Source: CAZJCK01 sp964544635 (GTDB lineage: Bacteria; Zixibacteria; MSB-5A5; GN15; FEB-12). Taken from it: a stretch of DNA of 32,693 nucleotides. Below are positions 7,230 to 14,926 of this stretch, piece after piece. The stretch covers positions 1 to 32,693 of the forward strand of contig CAZJCK010000042.1 of NCBI GenBank assembly GCA_964544635.1, read 5' to 3'. Each line of letters starts with the position of its first letter. Position 1 is the first letter of the stretch. The notes beneath the pieces were generated by a model, which saw nothing but the letters and a program-made list of their open reading frames with translations, ran no database searches and had not been told where the DNA came from. The translations under genes were made by a program, and so were the position numbers.

Positions 7230-7898
7230 TTAATTTTTCATGCGGCGATACAAGCCGGCGCCCGCCAGCCCGAGACCGAACAGCACCATCGTGGTCGGCT
7301 CCGGGATCGGCTGCGAGGTCTCCACATTCGGTCGCTGCGCCAGCAGGAAACCGTCGTTGAAGAAGCCGTTATTGCGGATGCTGAAGGTCAGTTGATCGGT
7401 GCCGCCGTCGCCTGAAATCAGGCCGTCCGACAGGTCGTAATAGTCGCGCTGGAAGGCCGGGTCGGTGTAGACCGAACTAAAGGCGTTCGACGTTTTCACC
7501 GTGCCGGAGCCCTGGGAGAAACTCAAACCATCGAGATCATTGGAATGGCCATAGCCGTTCGGTACCCAGTCGGCGCGCGGCTGATCGTACAGCCAGTCGT
7601 TTATGTTGCCATGCGGGTCGAGCAGCTCGGCACCGAAGCTGGTCCAGTCAACGCCGGTGTTGTTGGTGACGACCTTCGTAATGGTGTAATCCTTAAAGAG
7701 CGGCAGGCCGTTGAACTGAACCGTACCCAGACCGGTATAGTCCCAGTCTTCCCAGATCGTGATTTGATTGCCCGAGACCGACCAGTTCATGTTCGACATA
7801 CCGGTATTCGAGGAGTGCAGGTTGACGGATATGACAGCGTGGGGCGAGGCTGCCAACAAACAGAAACTCAGCAATATTGCAAGCATGCGCATTTTCAT
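7230..7898 (-). CDS. PEP-CTERM sorting-domain exported protein
   Basis: This 222-residue secreted protein has an N-terminal signal peptide (MKMRMLAILLSFCLLAASPHA) and a textbook PEP-CTERM tail: PIPEPTTMVLFGLGLAGAGL followed by YRRMKN, that is the Pro-Glu-Pro motif, a hydrophobic segment and a basic end. In this system exosortase processes the tail and the protein is delivered to the surface or an exopolysaccharide layer. The middle 170 residues are Asn/Asp/Gly/Thr-rich and beta-like, with no domain I recognise. No exosortase gene is in the window. The ATG at 7898 follows GAGGAG. A sigma54-like element lies about 76 bases upstream, in line with known RpoN/PrsR control of PEP-CTERM genes. Confidence 0.85.
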   Translation of the reverse strand: MKMRMLAILLSFCLLAASPHAVISVNLHSSNTGMSNMNWSVSGNQITIWEDWDYTGLGTVQFNGLPLFKDYTITKVVTNNTGVDWTSFGAELLDPHGNINDWLYDQPRADWVPNGYGHSNDLDGLSFSQGSGTVKTSNAFSSVYTDPAFQRDYYDLSDGLISGDGGTDQLTFSIRNNGFFNDGFLLAQRPNVETSQPIPEPTTMVLFGLGLAGAGLYRRMKN

Positions 7899-7973
7899 AT
7901 TCTCCTCAAAAAAGTACCGGTATAACTAACCAAATTTATCCGACAAGCATAATAGCAAGCCTCGTACCGCCGC

Positions 7974-7989
7974 CGCAACAGTCGCCCCA
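7974..7989 (-). promoter_or_regulatory. Sigma54-like -24/-12 element upstream of PEP-CTERM gene
   Basis: The minus strand reads TGGGGCGACTGTTGCG, which matches the sigma54 consensus TGGCACG-N4-TTGCW in spacing and in the invariant GG and GC. The predicted transcription start is near 7963, giving a leader of about 64 bases. A competing sigma70-like pair (TTGTCG-N16-TATACC) is also present nearer the gene. Confidence 0.35.
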
Positions 7990-8128
7990 TGAGCGTATTA
8001 AGCTTCTGAGAAGGAACGACTTGCGACGTTTTCGCGGCGTCTTCGCAATGCCGCTTTCTGGCGATCTCTATGGGTAAGTTGTACCAAATTATGCAGGCTT
8101 CTGCACAGTTTAGCGTGTAGCGATGAGG

Positions 8129-9751
8129 TTAACGGAGATAACGTTCCGGGCTGGTGATGGCGGCATTAAGGGCACTGGCCGCAGCCGTCGCCGGCGAGCA
8201 AAACAGGATCTCGGCTCCCTCCTGTCGATAGTCACCAACTGCTCTTTGATTGCACGTAGCCAGGCAACGTTCTCCCGGCACCAGTCTTTGCATCGAGCTG
8301 CCGGTTTCGATGGCGCTGCTGGGATTCATCACCACCGCGCCCGCTTCCAGATAGACGCGGATCAGTCCTTTCTTGAGGGCGTCGAGATAGACCGAATGCG
8401 AGCCGGGGTAGACCAGCATGCGACAATCTGGATGGACCTTTTTGCCCTTCAGAATTTCGGCGCCGATTCGGAGGTCGTCAAAACGACCGTTTGCCGCCGT
8501 CCCGAAAATAACCTGGTTGACCGGCTTGTCCTCCATTTCGGCAACCGCTCGCACCGACGCCGGCCCCCCGGCAGTGGAGATCTGGGGCACCAGCTCTTCG
8601 ATCGATATCTGCAGGTTGCTGCTGTACTCGGCATTCTTGTCGGCAGCCAGCGGTTTGTAGGTCATTGGCGCGCGCCCGCTCAAGAACCGGCGGGTCTGGG
8701 AATCGAAGGGACAGACGGCACCCTGCGCGCCCATATCAATAACCTGATTGCACAGGGTGAATCGCTCGGAGATGGTCATCTGCGATACCAATGGACCGTG
8801 AAACTCTATCATACGATCAGCGATGTGGTCGGGCGCAATGTGCTTCATCAGGTGGAGGCAGACATCGCGGGTGTACACGCCTCTCGGGCGTTTACCCGAC
8901 AGGTCGATCCTTACTGTTTCGGGCACTTTGACATACAAGAGGCCGTGCGCCCACAGCTCGGCCATCTGCTCGATGGTGACGGCGCGACCAATCGCCCCGA
9001 TACAACCATACGCCGAGGCATAGCGATCGGTGGCGAAGCCGAGCTGGCCGGGTAGAATCAAACCGCGCTCAACTGCCACCTGGTTGCCGATACCGTCACG
9101 AATATCCAGAATGTGGGCGATTCCCTGGCGCTTGGCAAACTCCCGCACCGTGCGGTGATTCTCACCGTTGCTGCTGCCCTGACAGCATCCCGCCGTTGAG
9201 ATGACAATCCTGGCTGAGTTCCAGACCAGGTCAGAACCGTTCTGGCGGAAGCGCGAGAGGACGGCGTCGGCGCCGCAGTCGGCGAGGGCCATGTTCGGCT
9301 CGACGGCGATCTCCTGGCCGATTTCGGCGCGGTCGGTCTCGGCGGCGGCCGCCAGCGCCTTTTGAATCATCGACTGCTTGCCGTACAACGCATTGCTGTG
9401 CGGCGTGGCCCGTGCCCCGGCGAGGTTCAGCTCGAGCTGCTCGAGCTTGAGGAAGGCCGGTTTTTCCTTGATGCCGTATTTGCGCCGCCAGTTATAGAAA
9501 GCTGCCTTGGAGATGCCCAGTTCGAGACCGCACTTGTCGTCATCGCCATAGCGCTCCCACAGGGTTCGGACTTCGCTCTCGGAAAACTTGGGCTGCGAGT
9601 GTCGGGGAACATTCTTCTTTCGGCGCCAATAAGCCACCAGGTAGGGCGGCACGCCGCCAAGTCGCTCGCCGATCTTTTCGTCGGTCTTGTACAATTTCTG
9701 GAGTTGAACCAGCTCTGCCTTGGTCGGCATTTTCGGTTTCTTTTTGGCCAC
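8129..9751 (-). CDS. Tandem-HTH fused to a cysteine-less aconitase/LeuC-like domain
   Basis: The 540-residue protein has two parts. Residues about 11-50 and 57-96 are two related helix-turn-helix units, each ending in a WRRK motif (AYWRRKKN and YNWRRKYGI), like transposase or Fis-type DNA-binding domains. Residues about 127-535 align by eye with 3-isopropylmalate dehydratase/homoaconitase large subunits: ENHRTVREFAKRQGI, GLILPG, LCNQVIDMGAQGAVCPFD, ILKGKKVHPDCRMLVYPGS, CSPATAAASAL. Key catalytic features are gone. GSCTNGR is GTAANGR (417-423), the GCGPC cluster motif is NPSSAIE (476-482), GDSHT is ATDRY (240-244), and the DH of the N-terminal active-site loop is TAG. A [4Fe-4S] dehydratase seems impossible. 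A ligand-sensing regulator is the best inference. The GTG start overlaps the HIT stop (TAGTG). Confidence 0.82.
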   Translation of the reverse strand: MAKKKPKMPTKAELVQLQKLYKTDEKIGERLGGVPPYLVAYWRRKKNVPRHSQPKFSESEVRTLWERYGDDDKCGLELGISKAAFYNWRRKYGIKEKPAFLKLEQLELNLAGARATPHSNALYGKQSMIQKALAAAAETDRAEIGQEIAVEPNMALADCGADAVLSRFRQNGSDLVWNSARIVISTAGCCQGSSNGENHRTVREFAKRQGIAHILDIRDGIGNQVAVERGLILPGQLGFATDRYASAYGCIGAIGRAVTIEQMAELWAHGLLYVKVPETVRIDLSGKRPRGVYTRDVCLHLMKHIAPDHIADRMIEFHGPLVSQMTISERFTLCNQVIDMGAQGAVCPFDSQTRRFLSGRAPMTYKPLAADKNAEYSSNLQISIEELVPQISTAGGPASVRAVAEMEDKPVNQVIFGTAANGRFDDLRIGAEILKGKKVHPDCRMLVYPGSHSVYLDALKKGLIRVYLEAGAVVMNPSSAIETGSSMQRLVPGERCLATCNQRAVGDYRQEGAEILFCSPATAAASALNAAITSPERYLR

Positions 9752-10236
9752 TACTGATTCAGCTCCTTGCGCAGAGCTTCATAGACCGGCTCCATCGGCA
9801 CCGAATGTACCTTGGTCTTGCCGACAACCGGCATGAAATTGGTGTCACCGGTCCAGCGCGGCACAATGTGCATATGACAATGCCCCGGTACACCCGCTCC
9901 CGACGACCGTCCCAGGTTCATCCCCAGGTTGAGCGAGTCCGGCTTGAGGGCCGACTTAATCGCCCGCACCGTCCGCTGCACCAAAAACATCAATTCAACC
10001 GACTCCGCTTCCGTGAGTTTTTCGACCTGGCCAATGTGACGGTAGGGCAGGACAAGGGTGTGACCGACATTGTACGGAAACTTGTTGAGAATGACGAAGG
10101 TCTTGTCGCCGCGATAGACAATCAGGTTTTTGACCGAGTCCTTCATTTTCAACCGTGTACAGAACACGCAGCCTTTCTCCTTCTTCCCAAGGATAAAGCC
10201 GGACCGCCACGGTGCCCAGAGTGATTTGTCCGCCAT
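9751..10236 (-). CDS. HIT-family nucleotide hydrolase/phosphorylase
   Basis: The 161-residue protein has the histidine triad HCHMHIVPRW near residue 120 and an N-terminal zinc-type CVFC pair near residue 24. It also shows the segment VILNKFPYNVGHTLVLPYRH typical of the Ap4A-phosphorylase/Fhit-like branch. It is likely to act on dinucleoside polyphosphates or nucleotidyl esters in the cytoplasm. The start chosen is ATG 10236 (MADKSLWAPWR, the normal family N-terminus), not the TTG seven codons upstream. No Shine-Dalgarno precedes it, but a strong sigma70 promoter ends 8 bases before the ATG. Its stop overlaps the start of the HTH-aconitase-like gene, so the two are made from one message. Confidence 0.92.
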   Translation of the reverse strand: MADKSLWAPWRSGFILGKKEKGCVFCTRLKMKDSVKNLIVYRGDKTFVILNKFPYNVGHTLVLPYRHIGQVEKLTEAESVELMFLVQRTVRAIKSALKPDSLNLGMNLGRSSGAGVPGHCHMHIVPRWTGDTNFMPVVGKTKVHSVPMEPVYEALRKELNQ

Positions 10237-10244
10237 AACTATGG

Positions 10245-10273
10245 ATAATAATGCCAACGGCCGAGGCTGACAA
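10245..10273 (-). promoter_or_regulatory. Strong sigma70 promoter for the HIT/HTH-aconitase operon
   Basis: On the minus strand TTGTCA (10268-10273) is followed after exactly 17 bases by TATTAT (10245-10250). The start codon ATG at 10236 is only 8 bases beyond, so the message should begin at or next to the start codon. No Shine-Dalgarno sequence is present, consistent with leaderless translation. Confidence 0.6.
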
Positions 10274-10369
10274 TAGGCAAACCGCGCTTTGTGTCAAATC
10301 GTATCGCTGTCGCCGTTCACGTCAGCGGCGAAACAATTGCCGGATTTATCACGTAAACGCCAATACATG

Positions 10370-10385
10370 CCGCCACCAGTGGCGG
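10370..10385. repeat. Perfect hairpin in the leader of the export operon
   Basis: CCGCCAC and GTGGCGG pair around a two-base CA loop. It lies in the 183-base divergent region between the HIT gene and the export operon, about 70 bases before the adaptor gene. It has no T-run, so it is more likely a leader structure or operator than a terminator. Confidence 0.4.
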
Positions 10386-10452
10386 TCATCTCAACAGGAA
10401 ACAAGAGTAACCAGGCATGCCGCCAGGGTAATGCCGGGGAGTGGCACTATTC

Positions 10453-11547
10453 ATGGTAAAGAAAGTCATTTTCACTATTGTCGTACTTGTCGTGATTGGC
10501 GGCGTTTTGTTCTTCGCTATCGACGGTTCGGCCAAAAAAGAGGACGGCTTTAAGACCTTTGAGGTCAAGCGCGGCGATATTATCGACGAAGCCCTTGCCG
10601 TCGGCCGCATCGAGCCAAAGAAAGAAGTTGAGATCAAGTCCAAGATCGGCGGCATCGTCAACCGTGTCTTTGTCGACATCGGCGACCGGGTGAAAGTCGG
10701 CGATCCGTTGTTCGATATCGCCCCCGATCCTACCCCGCTGGAATTTGCCGAGGCCAAGCGCCAGGTTGAAATCGCCGAGGTGTCGTACAAAAAAGCCAAG
10801 ACCGATCTCGATCGTGTCTTGTCGCTGAAAGACAAGCAGCTCATCTCGCACCAGGAATACGAATCGGAGAAAGCGACCTACGACGAAGCTCACTTGCGGC
10901 TCAAGCTGGCCCAGGAAAAGCTCTCCCTGATCGAGTCCGGCAAGATTTCGGTGGCCGATCTCGAGGTCGACAATATTATCAAGTCACCCATTAATGGCAC
11001 GGTCCTGTCGCGGCTGGCCGAAGAGGGCGACCCGGTGGTGCCGCTGACGTCATTCCAGGCCGGTACAGCGCTGATGACCCTTGCCGAAATGGACGAGCTG
11101 ATTTTCCGCGGCAATGTCGACGAAATCGACGTCGGCAAACTGACCGAAGGGATGCCGTGCGAAATCGATATCGGCGCCCTGCCGAATGCGAAGGTGCAGG
11201 CGGTGCTGACCAAAATCTCGCCGAAGGCACACAAAGAAGAGGGTTCGACGCTGTTCGAGGTGGAAGCTGAAATCCTCGACGCCGGTACCACCTTCCTGCG
11301 CGCCGGCTACTCAGCCAACGCCAACGTGATAATCACCAGGAAAGAAAACATCCTGCTGGCGCCGGAACGACTGATCAAAATCGAAGATTCGATTGCCACT
11401 GCCGAGGTGCAGGATACATCGGGCACGGTGGCGCAGAAGACGGTCGAGATCGGTTTGTCGGACGGTATAAACGTGGAGATCAAGTCGGGGCTCGACGAGG
11501 GCGACCTGCTGGTCGAACGTCCGCCGCGCGAGATCACGGCTGACTAA
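10453..11547 (+). CDS. Periplasmic adaptor subunit (MacA/HlyD-type membrane fusion protein)
   Basis: The 364-residue adaptor would link the inner-membrane ABC permeases encoded downstream to an outer-membrane channel. It has an N-terminal membrane anchor (residues about 4-22, VIFTIVVLVVIGGVLFFAI) and a barrel-sandwich hybrid half-motif (RIEPKKEVEIKSKIGGIVNR). A coiled-coil hairpin follows at about residues 95-165, and the second lipoyl half comes after it (IIKSPINGTVLSRLAEEGD). The C-terminal beta domains are standard. The ATG at 10453 follows GGGGAG with a spacer of 11; the GTG at 10441 overlaps that site. No TolC-like gene is in the window. It stands 14 bases before the first permease gene. 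Confidence 0.9.
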   Translation: MVKKVIFTIVVLVVIGGVLFFAIDGSAKKEDGFKTFEVKRGDIIDEALAVGRIEPKKEVEIKSKIGGIVNRVFVDIGDRVKVGDPLFDIAPDPTPLEFAEAKRQVEIAEVSYKKAKTDLDRVLSLKDKQLISHQEYESEKATYDEAHLRLKLAQEKLSLIESGKISVADLEVDNIIKSPINGTVLSRLAEEGDPVVPLTSFQAGTALMTLAEMDELIFRGNVDEIDVGKLTEGMPCEIDIGALPNAKVQAVLTKISPKAHKEEGSTLFEVEAEILDAGTTFLRAGYSANANVIITRKENILLAPERLIKIEDSIATAEVQDTSGTVAQKTVEIGLSDGINVEIKSGLDEGDLLVERPPREITAD

Positions 11548-11561
11548 GAGGTGCTACGGCT

Positions 11562-12797
11562 ATGATGCCGCTTCTTTCGATCAAGCAATTTCTCAGCGAC
11601 ATGCGCCGCCAGAAGCTCCGTACCGCACTCACCATGTTCGGTATCTTCTGGGGCACCTGCTCCATCATCCTCCTGTTCGCTTTCGGGCAGGGGATCAAGG
11701 AGCAGCAGCTCAAGTCGCAAAAAGGGATCGGCGAGAACATCGCCATCTTCTGGCCGGGGATCACGTCGAAAGAACATGAAGGAATGCCGCGCGGACGGCG
11801 GATCCGACCGACCGAAGCCGACATCAAACTGATTCGCGAAAAGGCGGTCACACTCCGGAACATCTCGCCGGAATTCTCGAAGTGGAATGTACTGATAAAG
11901 AACGGCCAGCACGAATCACGGCGCAATGTAGTCGGTATCTGGCCGGAATTCGGCGAAATGCGCAACCTGATCCCGCGCGAAGGCAGTCGCTTCATTAATG
12001 ATCGCGACATGGCCGAGAAACGACGTGTCGTGTTTATCGGCAACCTGCTCAAGGAAGATTTGTTCGGCGACGAGCCGGCTGTTGGCAAAACCGTGCTTTT
12101 GAACGGCATGCCGTTCACCGTCATCGGTGTCATGCAAGCAAAGGACCAGGACTCGTCATACAACGGTCGCGACAGCCGCAAAGCGTACATCCCGGCCGCG
12201 ACATTCAACTCGATGTACTCCCGGCGCTATGTCAACAACTTCGTGGCGCAGAACGAACCACAGTTCACGATGGCGCAGACGCGACGGGAGATATACGAAA
12301 TCCTCGCCGAGAGATACCAGTTCGATCCCACCGACCGCGAAGCGCTCTCGATCTGGGACACGACCAAGGGGTTTGCCTTTCTGAAGAACTTCTTCAACGC
12401 TTTCCAGTGGTTCCTGGTCGGTATCGGTATCGCCACGCTTATCACCGGCGCCATCGGCGTATCGAACATCATGAACGTAGTCCTCGAAGAGCGCACCAAG
12501 GAGATCGGTATCAAGATGGCGCTGGGCGCCCGCAAGTCGACCATCCTCTCGCAGTTTATCTTCGAAACACTGCTGATTACCGCTATCGGCGGCTTTCTCG
12601 GTTTTCTGGCGGCGGTCGGCATGGTTGAACTGGCGAATCTATTTGACTTGCAGGATTTTATCGGCACCCCAAGGGTCAACATCGTCGGAGCCATGGTCGT
12701 GACCACATTGCTCGGTATAGTCGGATTCACTGCCGGCATCTTCCCGGCGCGACGTGCCGCCAACCTCCAGCCGGTCCAGGCGTTGAAGCTGTTCTGA
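11562..12797 (+). CDS. ABC transporter permease 1 (MacB/FtsX-like)
   Basis: The 411-residue integral membrane protein has the MacB-type topology: a first transmembrane helix (LRTALTMFGIFWGTCSIILLF, residues about 17-37), a periplasmic MacB_PCD domain of roughly 220 residues, and three C-terminal helices. Between the second and third helices is the conserved FtsX signature NIMNVVLEERTKEIGIKMALGARK. It carries no ATPase domain; the ATPase is the separate fourth gene. Mechanotransmission-type export of a peptide, lipid or drug is known for the family, but the substrate is unknown. The ATG at 11562 follows GAGGTG with a spacer of about 8. Confidence 0.92.
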   Translation: MMPLLSIKQFLSDMRRQKLRTALTMFGIFWGTCSIILLFAFGQGIKEQQLKSQKGIGENIAIFWPGITSKEHEGMPRGRRIRPTEADIKLIREKAVTLRNISPEFSKWNVLIKNGQHESRRNVVGIWPEFGEMRNLIPREGSRFINDRDMAEKRRVVFIGNLLKEDLFGDEPAVGKTVLLNGMPFTVIGVMQAKDQDSSYNGRDSRKAYIPAATFNSMYSRRYVNNFVAQNEPQFTMAQTRREIYEILAERYQFDPTDREALSIWDTTKGFAFLKNFFNAFQWFLVGIGIATLITGAIGVSNIMNVVLEERTKEIGIKMALGARKSTILSQFIFETLLITAIGGFLGFLAAVGMVELANLFDLQDFIGTPRVNIVGAMVVTTLLGIVGFTAGIFPARRAANLQPVQALKLF

Positions 12798-12807
12798 GGA
12801 CAATGCC

Positions 12808-14121
12808 ATGAGATTCTCGATACTGTACAACGTCTTCATCCGCGATCTGCGCAAGCAACAGAAGCGCATCACCCTCACGCTGGTGGCGCTCGGCTGGGGA
12901 ACCATCTCGATTATGCTCCTTTTGGGTTTCGGCGAAGGACTGCAACAGCAGCTGACCGTCAACATGAGGGGCATGGGCTCCGGTATCGGCGTAATCTGGG
13001 GCGGGCAGACATCGATGCCGTTCAACGGGCTGGGCAAGGGACGGCCGATCTGGTTGCGCCCCGGAGACCCCGCCTACCTGAAGAAGTCGGTACCGAGTAT
13101 CAAGCATATCGGCGGTGAGTATCATCGCTGGGGCTCCGATGTCCGCTACGGCGACAATATTCTGTCTGAGCACATTGCCGGGGTACCGGCGATCTGGGAG
13201 GATATCCGTAACTTCATACCGATACAGGGCGGACGGATGATCAACGAGATCGACGTTGCCAAGAAGCGCCGCGTCGCCTTCCTGGGTTACGACTGCTGGG
13301 AACGGCTGTTCGTGCACGACCAGGCGGCCGCCGGCGACGACAAGCTGTTCAATCGCAGCGCCACCATGGAGGGACCGGGCCCGCGCGACGCTGTCGGCAA
13401 ACAGATTTTGATCAACGGCGCGCCCTTCACGGTCATCGGTGTCATGGTCGACAAGATGCAAATGAGTTCGTACACCGGCCAGGATCGCAGCACCATCGCC
13501 ATTCCGAATACGACCTTTGAGGCGCTGTACGGCGATCCGTATCTCGACAACATCGTGGTCATGCCGCACGACGTCAGCCGGATGGACGAAATGGAGAAAG
13601 GTATCACGGCGGCACTGGCATCAAAATACCGGTTCCATCCCGAAGACGAGGATGCCGTCAGCATGTGGGATGTCGCCGCAACCCAGCGCGAGACGACCAA
13701 CATGCTGCTGGGTATCAAGATTTTCCTGGGTATCATCGGCGGCCTCACGCTGCTCATTGCCGGCGTCGGCGTGGCCAATATCATGTACGTTTCGATCAAG
13801 GAGCGCACCCGCGAGATCGGCGTGAAGATGGCTCTGGGTGCGCGCAAAATATACATCCTCTCGCAGTTCCTGGTCGAGGCCCTGATCATTACCTTCCTCG
13901 GCGGGTTCGGCGGCATGGCGGTTGTCTATGTTGCCACCGAGGCATTCAAACGGGTGCCGATGGAATCCGACGTCATGGAGTTCATGGGCCGGCCGACCAT
14001 TTCGTTCGAGATCGGTATTACCGTGATCATTATCCTCGGTGTGATGGGTCTCCTGTCGGGATTCTTCCCGGCACTGCGGGCGGCCTCGGTCAACCCGGTG
14101 GAATCGTTGCGCTATGAATAG
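12808..14121 (+). CDS. ABC transporter permease 2 (MacB/FtsX-like)
   Basis: This 437-residue paralogue of the preceding permease has the same layout: an N-terminal helix (ITLTLVALGWGTISIMLLLGF), a large periplasmic domain, and C-terminal helices with the FtsX signature NIMYVSIKERTREIGVKMALGARK. The two permeases clearly differ in their periplasmic domains; this one has an extra loop around residues 180-200 (GPGPRDAVGKQ region). A heterodimeric transporter core is therefore likely. The ATG follows a GAGG-type site 10 bases after the stop of permease 1. The gene is 23 bases upstream of the ATPase gene. Confidence 0.92.
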   Translation: MRFSILYNVFIRDLRKQQKRITLTLVALGWGTISIMLLLGFGEGLQQQLTVNMRGMGSGIGVIWGGQTSMPFNGLGKGRPIWLRPGDPAYLKKSVPSIKHIGGEYHRWGSDVRYGDNILSEHIAGVPAIWEDIRNFIPIQGGRMINEIDVAKKRRVAFLGYDCWERLFVHDQAAAGDDKLFNRSATMEGPGPRDAVGKQILINGAPFTVIGVMVDKMQMSSYTGQDRSTIAIPNTTFEALYGDPYLDNIVVMPHDVSRMDEMEKGITAALASKYRFHPEDEDAVSMWDVAATQRETTNMLLGIKIFLGIIGGLTLLIAGVGVANIMYVSIKERTREIGVKMALGARKIYILSQFLVEALIITFLGGFGGMAVVYVATEAFKRVPMESDVMEFMGRPTISFEIGITVIIILGVMGLLSGFFPALRAASVNPVESLRYE

Positions 14122-14144
14122 GACACAACAGGGAAACAGGTAGT

Positions 14145-14837
14145 ATGCTGACACGACAGATGATCGATATTAAAGATGTAACCAAAGTATACCATACCGG
14201 CGCCGTGGAATTCCGCGCTCTCAAGGGTGTCGACCTGCAGGTGCAGCACGGCGAGTACATGTCGATCGTCGGACCGTCCGGCTCCGGCAAGTCGACCCTG
14301 ATGAACATCATCGGCTGCCTTGACCGTGCCACCAACGGGAGTTATTTCCTCGATGGCCGGGATGTGACGAAACTCTCGGCCAACGACCTGGCCGACATTC
14401 GTAACAAGAAAGTCGGGTTCGTCTTTCAGGCCTTCAACCTGCTGCCGTATGCGACGGCGTATGAAAATGTCGAGGTGCCGCTGCTGTTCGCCGGCGCGAA
14501 GTCGAAACAGCGAAAGGAACGCGTCGCCGAGTTGCTCAGCCGTGTCGGTCTGGGTGACAAGCTCAACAACAAGCCGACCGAGATGTCGGGCGGCGAGATG
14601 CAGCGTGTCGCCATAGCCCGTGCGCTCGCCAATGAGCCGGAAGTGATCCTCGCCGACGAACCGACCGGCAACCTCGATACCAAGTCGGGTACCGCCATCG
14701 TCAGTATCTTCGAAGAGCTGCATGATGCCGGAAAGACGATTATCATGATCACCCACGACATGAGCCTGGCCCGGCAGACCGACCGCATCGTGCGGATCAA
14801 GGATGGCTTGATCGAGACCAACGGCAACCTGGCCTGA
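14145..14837 (+). CDS. ABC transporter ATP-binding protein (MacB/LolD type)
   Basis: The 230-residue ATPase powers the two permeases. Visible motifs are Walker A GPSGSGKST (residues about 43-51), the Q-loop FVFQAFNLLPYATAYENV, signature MSGGEMQRVAIARAL, Walker B VILADEPTGNLD and the H-loop ITHD. This sequence pattern is typical of the MacB/LolD/FtsE group that partners FtsX-like permeases. ATG 14145 is used; ATG 14160 (MIDIKDV) is an equally plausible start because the extra five residues are not conserved in the family. It is the last gene of the four-gene cassette, followed by a strong hairpin at 14875-14900. Confidence 0.94.
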   Translation: MLTRQMIDIKDVTKVYHTGAVEFRALKGVDLQVQHGEYMSIVGPSGSGKSTLMNIIGCLDRATNGSYFLDGRDVTKLSANDLADIRNKKVGFVFQAFNLLPYATAYENVEVPLLFAGAKSKQRKERVAELLSRVGLGDKLNNKPTEMSGGEMQRVAIARALANEPEVILADEPTGNLDTKSGTAIVSIFEELHDAGKTIIMITHDMSLARQTDRIVRIKDGLIETNGNLA

Positions 14838-14874
14838 CCAAATGACCCCTCATACGGGTTCAGTCCCAACGGAA

Positions 14875-14900
14875 AACGCCGGTCCTTGCGGGCCGGCGTT
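14875..14900. terminator. Strong hairpin terminator between convergent operons
   Basis: AACGCCGG plus TCC pairs with GGG plus CCGGCGTT around a TTGC loop, an 11-bp stem including one G-T pair. It is flanked by AAAA on the left (T-run on the minus strand). It separates the export cassette (+) from the HtrA-like genes (-). Confidence 0.75.
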
Positions 14901-14926
14901 TCCATTTGCTCTACTATGACGCAGCG

